DNA of 43,437 nucleotides from Omnitrophica WOR_2 bacterium RIFCSPHIGHO2_02_FULL_50_17 (GTDB lineage: Bacteria; Omnitrophota; Gorgyraeia; Zapsychrales; Zapsychraceae), in NCBI GenBank assembly GCA_001805645.1, contig MHGQ01000064.1:1-43437 (forward strand), written 5' to 3'. The number at the start of each line of letters is the position of its first letter. Position 1 is the first letter of the stretch. The notes beneath the pieces were generated by a model, which saw nothing but the letters and a program-made list of their open reading frames with translations, did no database searches and was not told where the DNA came from. This document shows positions 27,680 through 37,168 of this stretch, piece by piece. Both the position numbers and the translations under genes were made by a program.

Positions 27680-28668
27680 AGCCTTCTAAACTCCCCGCCT
27701 CAAGAGGCGGGATATCCGCCGAGGCAATGAGCGCTGCCATTCCTACCCGCGATGGCTTCGGCAAAGAACTGGTCGAATTAGGGAAAATAAACGAAAAAAT
27801 CGTTGTCGTTTCGGCTGATTTGGAGGATGCCACCCGCGCCGAGTATTTCAAAGAGGCATTCCCGAAGCGTTTTTTCTCCGTCGGGATTGCCGAGCAAGAT
27901 ATGGTCGGCACCGCCGCAGGCTTGAGCCTCATGGGATTTATCCCTTTCATCAATTCCTTTGCCGTCTTTTTGACCAACCGCGCCTATGATATGCTGCGCC
28001 TGGATGTCTGTTACAATAACTGCAATGTCAAGATTGTCTGCTCACATGCCGGTATCACCGTAGGTGAAGACGGTGCCTCTGCCCAGTGCCTGGAAGATTT
28101 CGCCCTCATGCGCGTCCTGCCCAACATCAAGGTGATCTGTCCTGTGGATGTCCTCGAGGCCAGAAAGGCCACACGAGCTCTGGCTCAGGAGTGGGGGCCT
28201 ATGTATCTTCGAACCAGCCGCTCGCCGTTTCCTGTCATTACAAAAGAATCTGACCCGTTTATCATCGGCAAGGCTCATGTGATGCGCGAGGGGAAAGATG
28301 TTACCCTGATCGGCTGCGGCCTCATGGTCTTTGAGGCCCTGCAGGCGGCCGAACTCCTCAAAAAATAAAACATCGAGGCAAGAGTCATCAATATGCACAC
28401 GATCAAGCCGATGGATACGGCTGTCATTATCGAATCCGCCCGAAAGACAGGGGCTATCGTCAGCGCCGAAGAGCATCAGATAAACGGCGGCCTGGGCGGC
28501 GCCGTCGCCGAGGTCTTGGTTAAAAATTATCCTGTCCCTATGGAGATGGTAGCGGTCCAGGATAAATTCGGAGAATCAGGCTCTCCTGAGGAACTGCTGA
28601 AGGCCTATCACTTGAAGGATGTGGACATCGCCCAAGCGGCTAAGAAAGCCATCGCCCGCAAACGATAA
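27676..28668 (+). pseudogene. Transketolase C-terminal subunit interrupted by an in-frame TAA at 28366-28368
   Basis: 27676-28365 encodes ...FEALQAAELLKK, then TAA, then the same frame continues NIEARVINMHTIKPMDTAVIIESARKTG...IARKR to 28668. Confidence 0.85.
27694..27720. repeat. Palindromic segment at the 5' end of the transketolase C-terminal subunit gene
   Basis: cccgcctc aa gaggcggg (27694-27711); overlapping alternative ggcgg...ccgcc to 27720. Confidence 0.85.
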
Positions 28669-28677
28669 GAGGAAGAA

Positions 28678-29811
28678 ATGCAACCGACAACCATTCAGCA
28701 GCTGGCTGACTACGGTCAAAGCATCTGGCTGGATTACATCAGCCGTTCGCTTTTAGAAAGCGGCAAACTGAAAAATCTGATCGCCCAGGGATTGCGCGGC
28801 ATGACTTCTAATCCCTCCATCTTTAATCAGGTCATCAGCTCCGGCCGCGATTACGACGAGAGAATCATCCGGCTTAAGGCGCAGGGAAAATCAACATTTG
28901 AGATTTATGATGCCCTGACGATTGCCGATATCCAGGACGCCGCGGATTTTTTTCAAGGCGTTTACGAAAAAACAAAAGGCCTGGACGGTTACGTCAGCCT
29001 TGAAATCAATCCCCAAATCGCCCACAGGGTTGACGAACAGGTTAAAGAGGGCATACGATTATGCACGGCCGTCCAACGTCCCAATCTCATGATCAAGGTG
29101 CCGGCGACAAAGGAAGGATTGACCGTTGCCGAAGAGCTTATCGCTTACGGCATCAATGTCAATGTGACGCTGATATTCTCGCTTCAGCAATATGAGGGGG
29201 CCGTCAAGGCCTATTTCAAAGGGTTAAACCGTCTGACTCAGCATCAGGGGGATTTGACGAAACTCCGCTCGGTGGCCAGCGTCTTCGTCAGCCGCGTTGA
29301 TACAACTGTGGATGAACTCCTGGATGAGCGGCTGGCCGATGTTAGTGATTCTATCCAAAAAGAAAAACTGCAGTCGCTGAAAGGGAAAGCAGCCGTGGCA
29401 AACTGCCGGGCCATCTTCGAGAAGTATAGGGAACTATTCGGGGGCGGCGCCTTCAAAGTCCTGAAAGAAAAAGGGGCTGACATCCAGCGCGTCCTGTGGG
29501 GGTCGACGAGCACCAAGAACCCGCAATACAGCGACATCAAATACGTCACGGAACTGATCGCCCGTCCGACGGTCAATACCATCCCTGAAAAAACGCTCCA
29601 TGCCTTTCTGGATCACGGGTGCATTCAGGAGGCCTTTACCTATCCTGCGAGCCAGTCAAAAGATCTGCTCGCCCAACTGAAAAATCTCGGCATTGATGCG
29701 GACCGCATCTGCCAGGATTTGCTGCACGACGGCGTTGTCGCTTTTGAGGACGCCTTTCAGGCGCTTTTGGCTTCCATCGAGAAGAAGGCCGCCCAACTAT
29801 GCGCCCCTTAA
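28678..29811 (+). CDS. tal: Transaldolase
   Basis: GMTSNPSIFNQVI, LMIKVPATKEGL, NVNVTLIFS, VLWGSTSTKNP. Confidence 0.93.
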   Translation: MQPTTIQQLADYGQSIWLDYISRSLLESGKLKNLIAQGLRGMTSNPSIFNQVISSGRDYDERIIRLKAQGKSTFEIYDALTIADIQDAADFFQGVYEKTKGLDGYVSLEINPQIAHRVDEQVKEGIRLCTAVQRPNLMIKVPATKEGLTVAEELIAYGINVNVTLIFSLQQYEGAVKAYFKGLNRLTQHQGDLTKLRSVASVFVSRVDTTVDELLDERLADVSDSIQKEKLQSLKGKAAVANCRAIFEKYRELFGGGAFKVLKEKGADIQRVLWGSTSTKNPQYSDIKYVTELIARPTVNTIPEKTLHAFLDHGCIQEAFTYPASQSKDLLAQLKNLGIDADRICQDLLHDGVVAFEDAFQALLASIEKKAAQLCAP

Positions 29812-30545
29812 AAAGGGAAGTCCTTGTCTTTGAAGATACGCGTCTTCTGATCCGCGACCTTCTCAAGCGCTGGGTTGCCCTCGCCCGCGCCGCCATTGAC
29901 GAGAACGGACTGTTTAATGCCGCCCTTTGCGGGGGATGCACCCCGGTTGAATTCTACCGTCAACTCTCGCGTCTTCAAAATTCCTCGCTGTGGCAGAAGA
30001 CGCATCTTTTCCTGACCGATGAACGTTTTGTCCCTCCCGACGATGAAGAAAGCAATTTCGGGATGATCCAAGACAGCCTGTTAAGCCGCGTTGATATTCC
30101 TTCGGCCAATATTCATCCTATGGTCAAAGATCCAGGGGATGTCTGCCGGGCTTGCGGGGAATATGCAGAGGTCTTGCAGAAACATTTTGTTTATCCAAAG
30201 AATCGCTTTCCGTGTTTCGATTTAATCCTGTTGGGACTGGGAGAGGATGGGCATACCGCATCGCTTTTCCCACAGATGCCATACCATCAAGACTCCCCTG
30301 ATACCGTTGTGCCGGTCTCTTTACCCCGCTTGAAACACAAACGCATCAGCTTAACTCTTTCGGTTATCAACAATAGCCGTCATGTCCTTTTCCTCATCAT
30401 GGGAGCAAAAAAATCGCGTATTGTCAAAGATATCATCGAGGGAAAAAAGGCCTGCCCTGCCGCCTGCGTCAATCCTATCCATGGCCAATTGACCTATTAT
30501 CTGGACAAAGAGGCTGCCCAAAGATTATCCCCCAGGAAGTCATGA
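29799..30545 (+). CDS. pgl: 6-phosphogluconolactonase
   Basis: ALCGGCTPVEFYRQL, LFLTDERFVPPDDEESNFGM, LGLGEDGHTASLFP. Confidence 0.9.
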   Translation: MRPLKREVLVFEDTRLLIRDLLKRWVALARAAIDENGLFNAALCGGCTPVEFYRQLSRLQNSSLWQKTHLFLTDERFVPPDDEESNFGMIQDSLLSRVDIPSANIHPMVKDPGDVCRACGEYAEVLQKHFVYPKNRFPCFDLILLGLGEDGHTASLFPQMPYHQDSPDTVVPVSLPRLKHKRISLTLSVINNSRHVLFLIMGAKKSRIVKDIIEGKKACPAACVNPIHGQLTYYLDKEAAQRLSPRKS

Positions 30546-30589
30546 TTTTCATTGTTTACGAATGGCTATAAGTTATAATTATCAATGCA

Positions 30590-32074
30590 ATGGATCCCTG
30601 GCGCCCCCTGACACATCTAAACAAAGAAGACCTGCAAAAACTGCAGAATCAAAAGCTCCACTATTTCCTCAACACGTATCTGTATCCGTTCAGCCCCTGC
30701 TACCGCAAGGTCTTTGACCAGAACAAAATCAATCCCAGACTCATTCGAACCGTTGAAGATTTGCCAAGGATCCCGTTTACCTCAAAGCGGGACTTCATCA
30801 GCACCCCGCAGGATGAAGAGCGTTTTAAGGCGTTCATTCTCCAGCCGGATAAGGCCAAAATCCGCGCGCACTGGCCGGCGGCAAAACTTATGGCGCTGGC
30901 GTGCACCTCAATCCTTTCAGGCCGCCAAGCCGTTGAAGAAAAGCTCATCAGGGAATTCAAGCCGATTTTTATGACCTTTACAACCGGCACCACGAACCGT
31001 CCGGTGCCGTTCTTATACAGCCATCACGATATCCAGAATCTCTACACCTCCGGCAGCCGTATGCTGAGCCTATTTAAAATTCAACCGTCGGAAAACATCC
31101 TCAACGTATTTCCTTATGCTCCGCACTTGGCGTTTTGGCAGGTGGTCTTTGGCGCCCTGGCCTCTAACGCTCTGGCCTTAAGCACCGGCGGCGGCAAGGT
31201 GATGGGGACAGAAGGCAATATCGCGGCCATGATGAAAATGAAACCCTCGGTCGTCCTCGGTGTCCCCAGCTATATCTATCATGTCATGCGGGAGGCCGGA
31301 GAGAAAGGATGCCGCCTGCACTTTATAAAAAAGATTGTCCTGGGGGCATCGCGTATCACACCGGGGTTCAAGGCCAAATTAGCGGAAATTGTGGAAGCGG
31401 CAGGCGCCTCCCAAGTTTCTATTTTGGGCACATACGGTTTCACCGAGGCGCGCTCGGCCTGGGCGGAATGCCCGACGTCATTGGATATTTCAAGCGGGTA
31501 TCATCTTTATCCCGATAAGGAAATTTTTGAGGTCGTTGATCCCCACACAGGAGAGGTGAAAAAAGAAGGCGAGGACGGCGAATTGGTTTACACGGCCATA
31601 GAGGCGCGGGCGAGCGCCGTTATCCGTTACCGGACAGGGGACTTTGTCAAAGGGGGAATGACCTCGGAACCCTGCCCGCATTGCGGGGGCACGGTGCCGC
31701 GCATCTCAAGCGATATCACGCGGTTGTCGGATATCAAAGATTTACAGCTTTCTAAAATCAAAGGGACGCTGGTTAACTTGAGCCATTTTGATGCCCTGTT
31801 TTCCGAAATCCTATCCGTTGAAGAATGGCAGGTGGAAATCAAAAAGAAAAATGACGACAAGTTTGAGGTGGATGAACTGGTGGTGTATGCCTGTGCCCGC
31901 CAGGGAGCACCCCCCAGCCAGTTGGAGGACCAAATCCGCAAAAAGATACTGCTGGCCACTGAAATTGCTCCGAACGCGGTCCACGTGCTGACGCGCGAAG
32001 AGATGGTCAAACGTCTGGAACTGGAGACGGCCAACAAAGAAAAACGGATTCTCGATAAGAGGCCCAAGGATTAG
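30590..32074 (+). CDS. Phenylacetate-CoA ligase-like (PaaK family) AMP-forming ligase
   Basis: FMTFTTGTTNRPVPFLYSHHD, LGTYGFTEARSAWAECP, GELVYTAIEARASAVIRYRTGD, CPHCGG. Confidence 0.85.
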   Translation: MDPWRPLTHLNKEDLQKLQNQKLHYFLNTYLYPFSPCYRKVFDQNKINPRLIRTVEDLPRIPFTSKRDFISTPQDEERFKAFILQPDKAKIRAHWPAAKLMALACTSILSGRQAVEEKLIREFKPIFMTFTTGTTNRPVPFLYSHHDIQNLYTSGSRMLSLFKIQPSENILNVFPYAPHLAFWQVVFGALASNALALSTGGGKVMGTEGNIAAMMKMKPSVVLGVPSYIYHVMREAGEKGCRLHFIKKIVLGASRITPGFKAKLAEIVEAAGASQVSILGTYGFTEARSAWAECPTSLDISSGYHLYPDKEIFEVVDPHTGEVKKEGEDGELVYTAIEARASAVIRYRTGDFVKGGMTSEPCPHCGGTVPRISSDITRLSDIKDLQLSKIKGTLVNLSHFDALFSEILSVEEWQVEIKKKNDDKFEVDELVVYACARQGAPPSQLEDQIRKKILLATEIAPNAVHVLTREEMVKRLELETANKEKRILDKRPKD

Positions 32075-32077
32075 AAA

Positions 32078-33352
32078 ATGGAACGTGTCGCTATCATCGA
32101 CGGTATCAGAACACCTTTTTGCAAATTCGCCACAGACCTTAATGACGTGGAGGCTGCAGAACTGGGCCGTATTGTCACACGCGAGCTGATTGAACGCTCC
32201 GGTATCGATCCTGCCCGGATAGATGAAGTGATTTTCGGAAACGTCACCCAGCCTGTTGAGGCGGCCAATATTTCCCGTGTCATTGCCCTTTTAAGCGGTA
32301 TCCCCAAGACAACGCCGGCGTATACCGTCCATCGCAACTGCGCCTCCGGCATTGAGGCGGTCGTTCAGTCCGTGATGAAAATCCAACTGGGGGAGGGGCA
32401 CTGTTATATTGTCGGCGGGACCGAGTCCATGAGCAATATCCCCTTTTATTTCACCAAACATCTGCAGGAAATCCTCACGCAGCTTTCCCGGGCCAAGAAT
32501 GTTATGTCTAAATTGCAGATTCTCACGAAATTACGACCGGCTCATTTAAAGCCGCGCATCGGCCTGGAGCTTGGCCTGACGGACCCGGTCTGCGGCTTAA
32601 TCATGGGGCAGACCGCAGAGGTATTGGCCAAGGAATTTGGAATCACGCGCGAAGAACAAGACGCCTTTGCCCTCACCAGCCATCGACGGGCCGTTCAGGC
32701 CCGGGAGATATTCAAAGAGGAGATTATCCCCGTGATTCCCGGGCCGAAATATGCCAAGGCGGTAGAGGCCGATAACGGCCCCCGTGAGGGACAAACCCTT
32801 GAAGCTCTGCAGAAACTCAAACCGTATTTTGACCGGCGTTCCGGAACCGTGACGGTCGGCAATTCCAGCCAGATAACCGACGGGGCAGCGGCCCTCCTTG
32901 TCATGAGTGAAAGCGGGGCAACGGCCTTGCGCCTGAAACCGCTGGGATACGTCCGCGCGTATACGTTTATTGGCGTTGAACCCTCACGTATGGGCATTGG
33001 CCCTGCGCATGCCATCCCGCGGGTCCTCAGGAAAGCGGGGATGACCTTAAAAAAAATTCAGGCCATCGAGATCAACGAGGCCTTTGCCGCCCAGGTGCTG
33101 GCCTGTCTGAATGCCCTCGAATCTGAACACTTTGCAAAAGAATTCGGCTATAAGGGATACGCGGGCGCTATAGACCGATCACTCCTCAACGTCAACGGCG
33201 GCGCCATTGCCCTTGGACATCCCGTCGGCGCTACAGGGGTACGTCTCATTCTTACTCTACTGAAACACATGAAACGCCGCAACCTTGATACTGGTCTTGC
33301 GGCGTTATGCGTCGGCGGCGGCCAGGGTGCGGCGGTGATTTTAGAAAGGTAA
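32078..33352 (+). CDS. Thiolase (acetyl-CoA acyltransferase)
   Basis: HRNCASGIEAVVQS active Cys; NVNGGAIALGHPVGATGVR; CVGGGQGAAVI. Confidence 0.95.
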   Translation: MERVAIIDGIRTPFCKFATDLNDVEAAELGRIVTRELIERSGIDPARIDEVIFGNVTQPVEAANISRVIALLSGIPKTTPAYTVHRNCASGIEAVVQSVMKIQLGEGHCYIVGGTESMSNIPFYFTKHLQEILTQLSRAKNVMSKLQILTKLRPAHLKPRIGLELGLTDPVCGLIMGQTAEVLAKEFGITREEQDAFALTSHRRAVQAREIFKEEIIPVIPGPKYAKAVEADNGPREGQTLEALQKLKPYFDRRSGTVTVGNSSQITDGAAALLVMSESGATALRLKPLGYVRAYTFIGVEPSRMGIGPAHAIPRVLRKAGMTLKKIQAIEINEAFAAQVLACLNALESEHFAKEFGYKGYAGAIDRSLLNVNGGAIALGHPVGATGVRLILTLLKHMKRRNLDTGLAALCVGGGQGAAVILER

Positions 33353-33356
33353 AATT

Positions 33357-35534
33357 ATGTCGGTACAATATCGAGAACAAAACAACATCGGCTTTATCGA
33401 GTTTGACCAGCCCGGCTCCAAGGTCAATCTTTTAACGGCCGAGACCCTGAGGTCTCTGGAGACGCTCCTCGATGAGGTGCGTTCCAAGGCCTCGCTAGAT
33501 GCCCTGGTTCTTTTCAGCAAGAAAAGGGATGTCTTTATCGCCGGCGCCGACATCAAGGAAATTGAGCATATCACGGATGCGGGCGAGGGAGAGAAAAAAT
33601 CCAAGGCCGGCCAGGATATCCTGAATAAACTCGAAGATTTAACTGTCCCTACCCTTGCCGTTATCGACGGGGTTGCCTTAGGCGGCGGGTGCGAACTCGC
33701 CATGGCCTGTCAGTATCGCTTGGCAACTTTCAATGAAAAAGTCAAAATCGGCCTGCCGGAGGTGAGCTTAGGAATCATCCCCGGCTTCGGCGGCACCTAT
33801 CGTTTACCGCGGCTTGTCGGCCTCGCCGAAGGCCTAAAAATGATTTTAAGCGGGAAACCCGCGGACGGGGCCAAGGCCATGAAAATCGGCCTCGTGGACC
33901 GCCTCGTGCCTTCCCAAAATTTAAATCATTACCTTGACGAATTTATTAACGACGTGCGCCAGGGGAAATTTTCCTCCCATAAATATGCCCGAAGAAAGAA
34001 GAAAGGTCTCGCCGCTATTCTGGGGGAATCCTTCCTCGCGAGGCGGATTGCCTTCCACCAATCCCGCCGATCAGTTCTTAAGCTCACGAAGGGGTTTTAT
34101 CCGGCGCCCTTGAAGGCTATCGATGTGGTTCAGGCAGGTATTCATCTCACCGATCGTCAGAAAGGAATGGATCTCGAATCGAAGGCCTTTGGCGCATTGG
34201 CCGTCACGGAAATCTCCAAAAACCTCATCCATGTTTTTTACATATCGGAAAAATACCGGAAACTCAGTCTGCCTGCCGGACAGGCAGGTCTGTCCGGCGC
34301 CGAGGACATCGTGCCGCGCAAAATCCGCAAATGCGCTGTCCTGGGGGCCGGGGTCATGGGAGGGGGCATTGCGCAGCTTCTTAGCTCGCAGGATATCTGG
34401 GTGCGGTTGAAAGATATCCGGTATGAAGCCCTTGCCTTGGGATTAAAATCCGCCCACAAAATATTCCAGCAGGCGCTTCAAAAACGGCGCCTCAAAAAAC
34501 ATGAGGTCATGGCCAAGATGGCACGCATCACGCCGACTTTGGACTATAATGGATTTAAAAATGCCGATATGGTGATCGAGGCCGTCGTGGAGGATCTGAA
34601 TATCAAAGAAAAAGTCTTCAGCGAATTAGATCAGATTGTCGGGGCACAGACTATCCTGGCCACCAATACATCCGCCTTATCCATTACCGCCATGGCCCAA
34701 AAAACCAAAGACCCTTCCAAAGTGATCGGCCTGCATTTCTTTAATCCTGTGCATCGGATGCCGCTGGTTGAGGTCATCACGACCTCTTTGACTTCCCGTG
34801 AGACCATCGCGACTACTCTAAATCTTGCCAAACAATTAGGCAAAACCCCCATTATCGTCAAAGATTCCTGCGGCTTCCTGGTCAACCGCATCCTCTTGAG
34901 CTACATGAATGAAGCCGGCCGCCTGCTTGAGGAGGGAGGTCGCCAGACTGCGGCGAACTCGACGAGCGGTATCGCCCGTATCGACAAGGTGATGACGGAC
35001 TTCGGTATGCCGATGGGGCCGTTTAGCCTCTCGGATGAGGTCGGATTGGACGTTGGCATTAAAGTCCTGCATATCTTAGAAGACGGCTTAGGGGAGCGTT
35101 TTAAACCTAATGGTATTTTTGAAAAAATTTATGCTCAAGGGCTTCTGGGCAAAAAATCCGGCAGGGGATTTTATATCTATGCGAAAAAACGCGGGCCCAA
35201 CCCGCAGATTCAAAAACTGTTCTCGACGAAGAGCAGGGAGACTTTCGATGCCGATGAGGCGCTCAAACGCATGGTTTATATCATGGTGAATGAAGCCGCC
35301 CGCTGCCTGGAAGAAAAAATCGTCGAAGAGCCAGACACCATCGATGCCGGGATGATCTTCGGGACAGGGTTTCCGCCTTTTCGCGGGGGGCTGCTCAAGT
35401 ATGCTGATAGTCTCGGTGCTGCCGCCATCGTGCATGAATTAGAACGCCTTTGGGAAAAATGGGAGGCAGAACGTTTCCGGCCCGCGGCCTATCTTCTAAA
35501 ATTAAAGGAACAAAATAGAAAGTTTTATAATTAG
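33357..35534 (+). CDS. Enoyl-CoA hydratase / 3-hydroxyacyl-CoA dehydrogenase fusion (FadB/FadJ-like)
   Basis: IAGADIKEIEHI, GVALGGGCELAMAC, LPEVSLGIIPGFGGTYRLPRL; VLGAGVMGGGIAQL; HFFNPVHRMPLVEVI; DFGMPMGPF. Confidence 0.95.
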   Translation: MSVQYREQNNIGFIEFDQPGSKVNLLTAETLRSLETLLDEVRSKASLDALVLFSKKRDVFIAGADIKEIEHITDAGEGEKKSKAGQDILNKLEDLTVPTLAVIDGVALGGGCELAMACQYRLATFNEKVKIGLPEVSLGIIPGFGGTYRLPRLVGLAEGLKMILSGKPADGAKAMKIGLVDRLVPSQNLNHYLDEFINDVRQGKFSSHKYARRKKKGLAAILGESFLARRIAFHQSRRSVLKLTKGFYPAPLKAIDVVQAGIHLTDRQKGMDLESKAFGALAVTEISKNLIHVFYISEKYRKLSLPAGQAGLSGAEDIVPRKIRKCAVLGAGVMGGGIAQLLSSQDIWVRLKDIRYEALALGLKSAHKIFQQALQKRRLKKHEVMAKMARITPTLDYNGFKNADMVIEAVVEDLNIKEKVFSELDQIVGAQTILATNTSALSITAMAQKTKDPSKVIGLHFFNPVHRMPLVEVITTSLTSRETIATTLNLAKQLGKTPIIVKDSCGFLVNRILLSYMNEAGRLLEEGGRQTAANSTSGIARIDKVMTDFGMPMGPFSLSDEVGLDVGIKVLHILEDGLGERFKPNGIFEKIYAQGLLGKKSGRGFYIYAKKRGPNPQIQKLFSTKSRETFDADEALKRMVYIMVNEAARCLEEKIVEEPDTIDAGMIFGTGFPPFRGGLLKYADSLGAAAIVHELERLWEKWEAERFRPAAYLLKLKEQNRKFYN
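34269..34298. repeat. GC-rich palindrome inside the FadB/J-like coding sequence
   Basis: ctgcctg ccgga caggcag (34269-34287), overlapping gccggacag gcaggt ctgtccggc (34275-34298). Confidence 0.93.
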
Positions 35535-36095
35535 ATGCGGAGCAGACAACAACAAACCCTTGTATTCAGCATCATTGGAGGGATCGGGTTTTTCCTGATC
35601 CTCACGACCGTTTGGTTATATCTTCGGCAGCATAAATTCTTGAAATATGAAAATAAGTTGTACGGTTTCTCCCTGAAATACCCTGCGGCGTGGGCCTATG
35701 CGGAAAATCAGGGAGGGGCGGCGGCTATCTTCTACGCCCCTGCGGAAAATGAATTGGATATCTTCAAAGAAAACGTCAACATCGTAATTCAGGATATCTC
35801 TAAAAACCCCATGGGTCTGGAAGAGTATACGAAAACAGCCATCCGGCAGATGCAGCTGGTCTTCGAGCAGAACCTTGTGATTCTTGAGTCCGAACCGACC
35901 CTGATCGACGGCCGGGCGGCGCACCGATTCGTCTTTTTAGGCAAAGGCCCCGAGGCGGAGCTTCGATTCATGTGCCTGTGGACCCTGGTGGATATGACGG
36001 CCTATCAAATCACGTATACGGCTATTGATGCGAAATATGACAAGTACATTGATCAGGTTAAAAGTCTTGTAAGGTCATTTAAAATCAAACAATGA
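35535..36095 (+). CDS. Membrane-anchored PsbP/DUF1795-like protein
   Basis: N-terminal TM VFSIIGGIGFFLILTTVWLYL; YGFSLKYPAAWAYAE...TYTAIDAKYDKYIDQVKSLVRSFKI. Confidence 0.65.
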   Translation: MRSRQQQTLVFSIIGGIGFFLILTTVWLYLRQHKFLKYENKLYGFSLKYPAAWAYAENQGGAAAIFYAPAENELDIFKENVNIVIQDISKNPMGLEEYTKTAIRQMQLVFEQNLVILESEPTLIDGRAAHRFVFLGKGPEAELRFMCLWTLVDMTAYQITYTAIDAKYDKYIDQVKSLVRSFKIKQ

Positions 36096-37168
36096 TGCTG
36101 ACGACTATGGACAATGACATTCAGACGGCAGACAAGGGAGAACCTCTCTGTCCTGTCTTCGGCACCTGCGGGGGGTGTCTGTATCAAGATATTCCCTATA
36201 GCCTGGAATTAAAAGCAAAAGAAGAGGGAGTAAAGAATCTCCTGCGTAAACATTTGGACATCGACGATAATCTTTTTGAGCCCATCGTGGCGTCACCCAA
36301 ACCTTACCATTACCGCAACCGGCTGGATTTAAAACTCGCCCGGACCCGCGACAGGGGCGTCCTGCTGGGATTTACGCCAAAATCCGGCCGCGGCACCGTG
36401 CCTCTTGAGACGTGTCCCATCGCCGAGGAAGGCATCTCGGATTTTATCGGGCAGCTTAAAAAAGAGACCCTATCCCAGTTGCCGCCGAAATACCGCCAGG
36501 CCAACCTTGTTGTACGCACAGGGGACGACGGCCGCGTCCTTTGGGGCGGCATCGGCAGGCGCTCCTGCCGCCTGGCGCCTGCGGATTATCTCTGGACGGA
36601 AATTCAGGGGAAAAAGATATTCTATTCCCTGGACACGTTTTTTCAGGCTAATCTTTCGATTTTGCCGCGGCTTTTTGAGAGAATGGAGGCGTTGGATTGG
36701 TGGAACCGCCAAACGACTCTTTACGATCTCTACGCGGGTGTGGGGCTCTTCGGCATCACCTGGGCGGAGAAGGTCAGAAACGTTCTATTGGTCGAAGAAT
36801 GTCCGTCATCCATTCAACTGGCGCGGTATAATGCCGTCTATCATCAATTGCAAAATTTGAAAATCCTTGAAGGCAAGGTGGAGGATGTCTTGCCCGCCTT
36901 ATTGCACTGGGACACTCCCACAGAGAAAATCGCCGTCATTGATCCGCCGCGCGCCGGCTTAAGCCCAACGGCGCTTAAGACCCTAACCACTGCCAAGGAA
37001 TTCCGCCGTATCCTTTATCTGTCCTGCAATCCGGAAACTTTAGGACGCGATTTAACCGGCTTTGCGCGGGAAAAATGGCGGATTGAAAAAATTATCCCCT
37101 TTGATTTTTTCCCGAAGACAAGGCACGTGGAGACATTAGTATTATTAGTGAATGGAGACCCCTCATGA
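36092..37168 (+). CDS. RlmD/TrmA-family RNA (uracil-5-)-methyltransferase
   Basis: CPVFGTCGGCLYQ cluster motif; DLYAGVGLFGI; IDPPRAGLSPTAL; LYLSCNPETLGRDL. Confidence 0.9.
   Translation: MMLTTMDNDIQTADKGEPLCPVFGTCGGCLYQDIPYSLELKAKEEGVKNLLRKHLDIDDNLFEPIVASPKPYHYRNRLDLKLARTRDRGVLLGFTPKSGRGTVPLETCPIAEEGISDFIGQLKKETLSQLPPKYRQANLVVRTGDDGRVLWGGIGRRSCRLAPADYLWTEIQGKKIFYSLDTFFQANLSILPRLFERMEALDWWNRQTTLYDLYAGVGLFGITWAEKVRNVLLVEECPSSIQLARYNAVYHQLQNLKILEGKVEDVLPALLHWDTPTEKIAVIDPPRAGLSPTALKTLTTAKEFRRILYLSCNPETLGRDLTGFAREKWRIEKIIPFDFFPKTRHVETLVLLVNGDPS

Noticed and set aside
28366-28368. Stop codon reassignment (TAA as sense codon) to explain the split transketolase
   Set aside because: TAA terminates other genes in the window at expected ends (e.g. 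7901-7903), so a genome-wide recoding is not supported.
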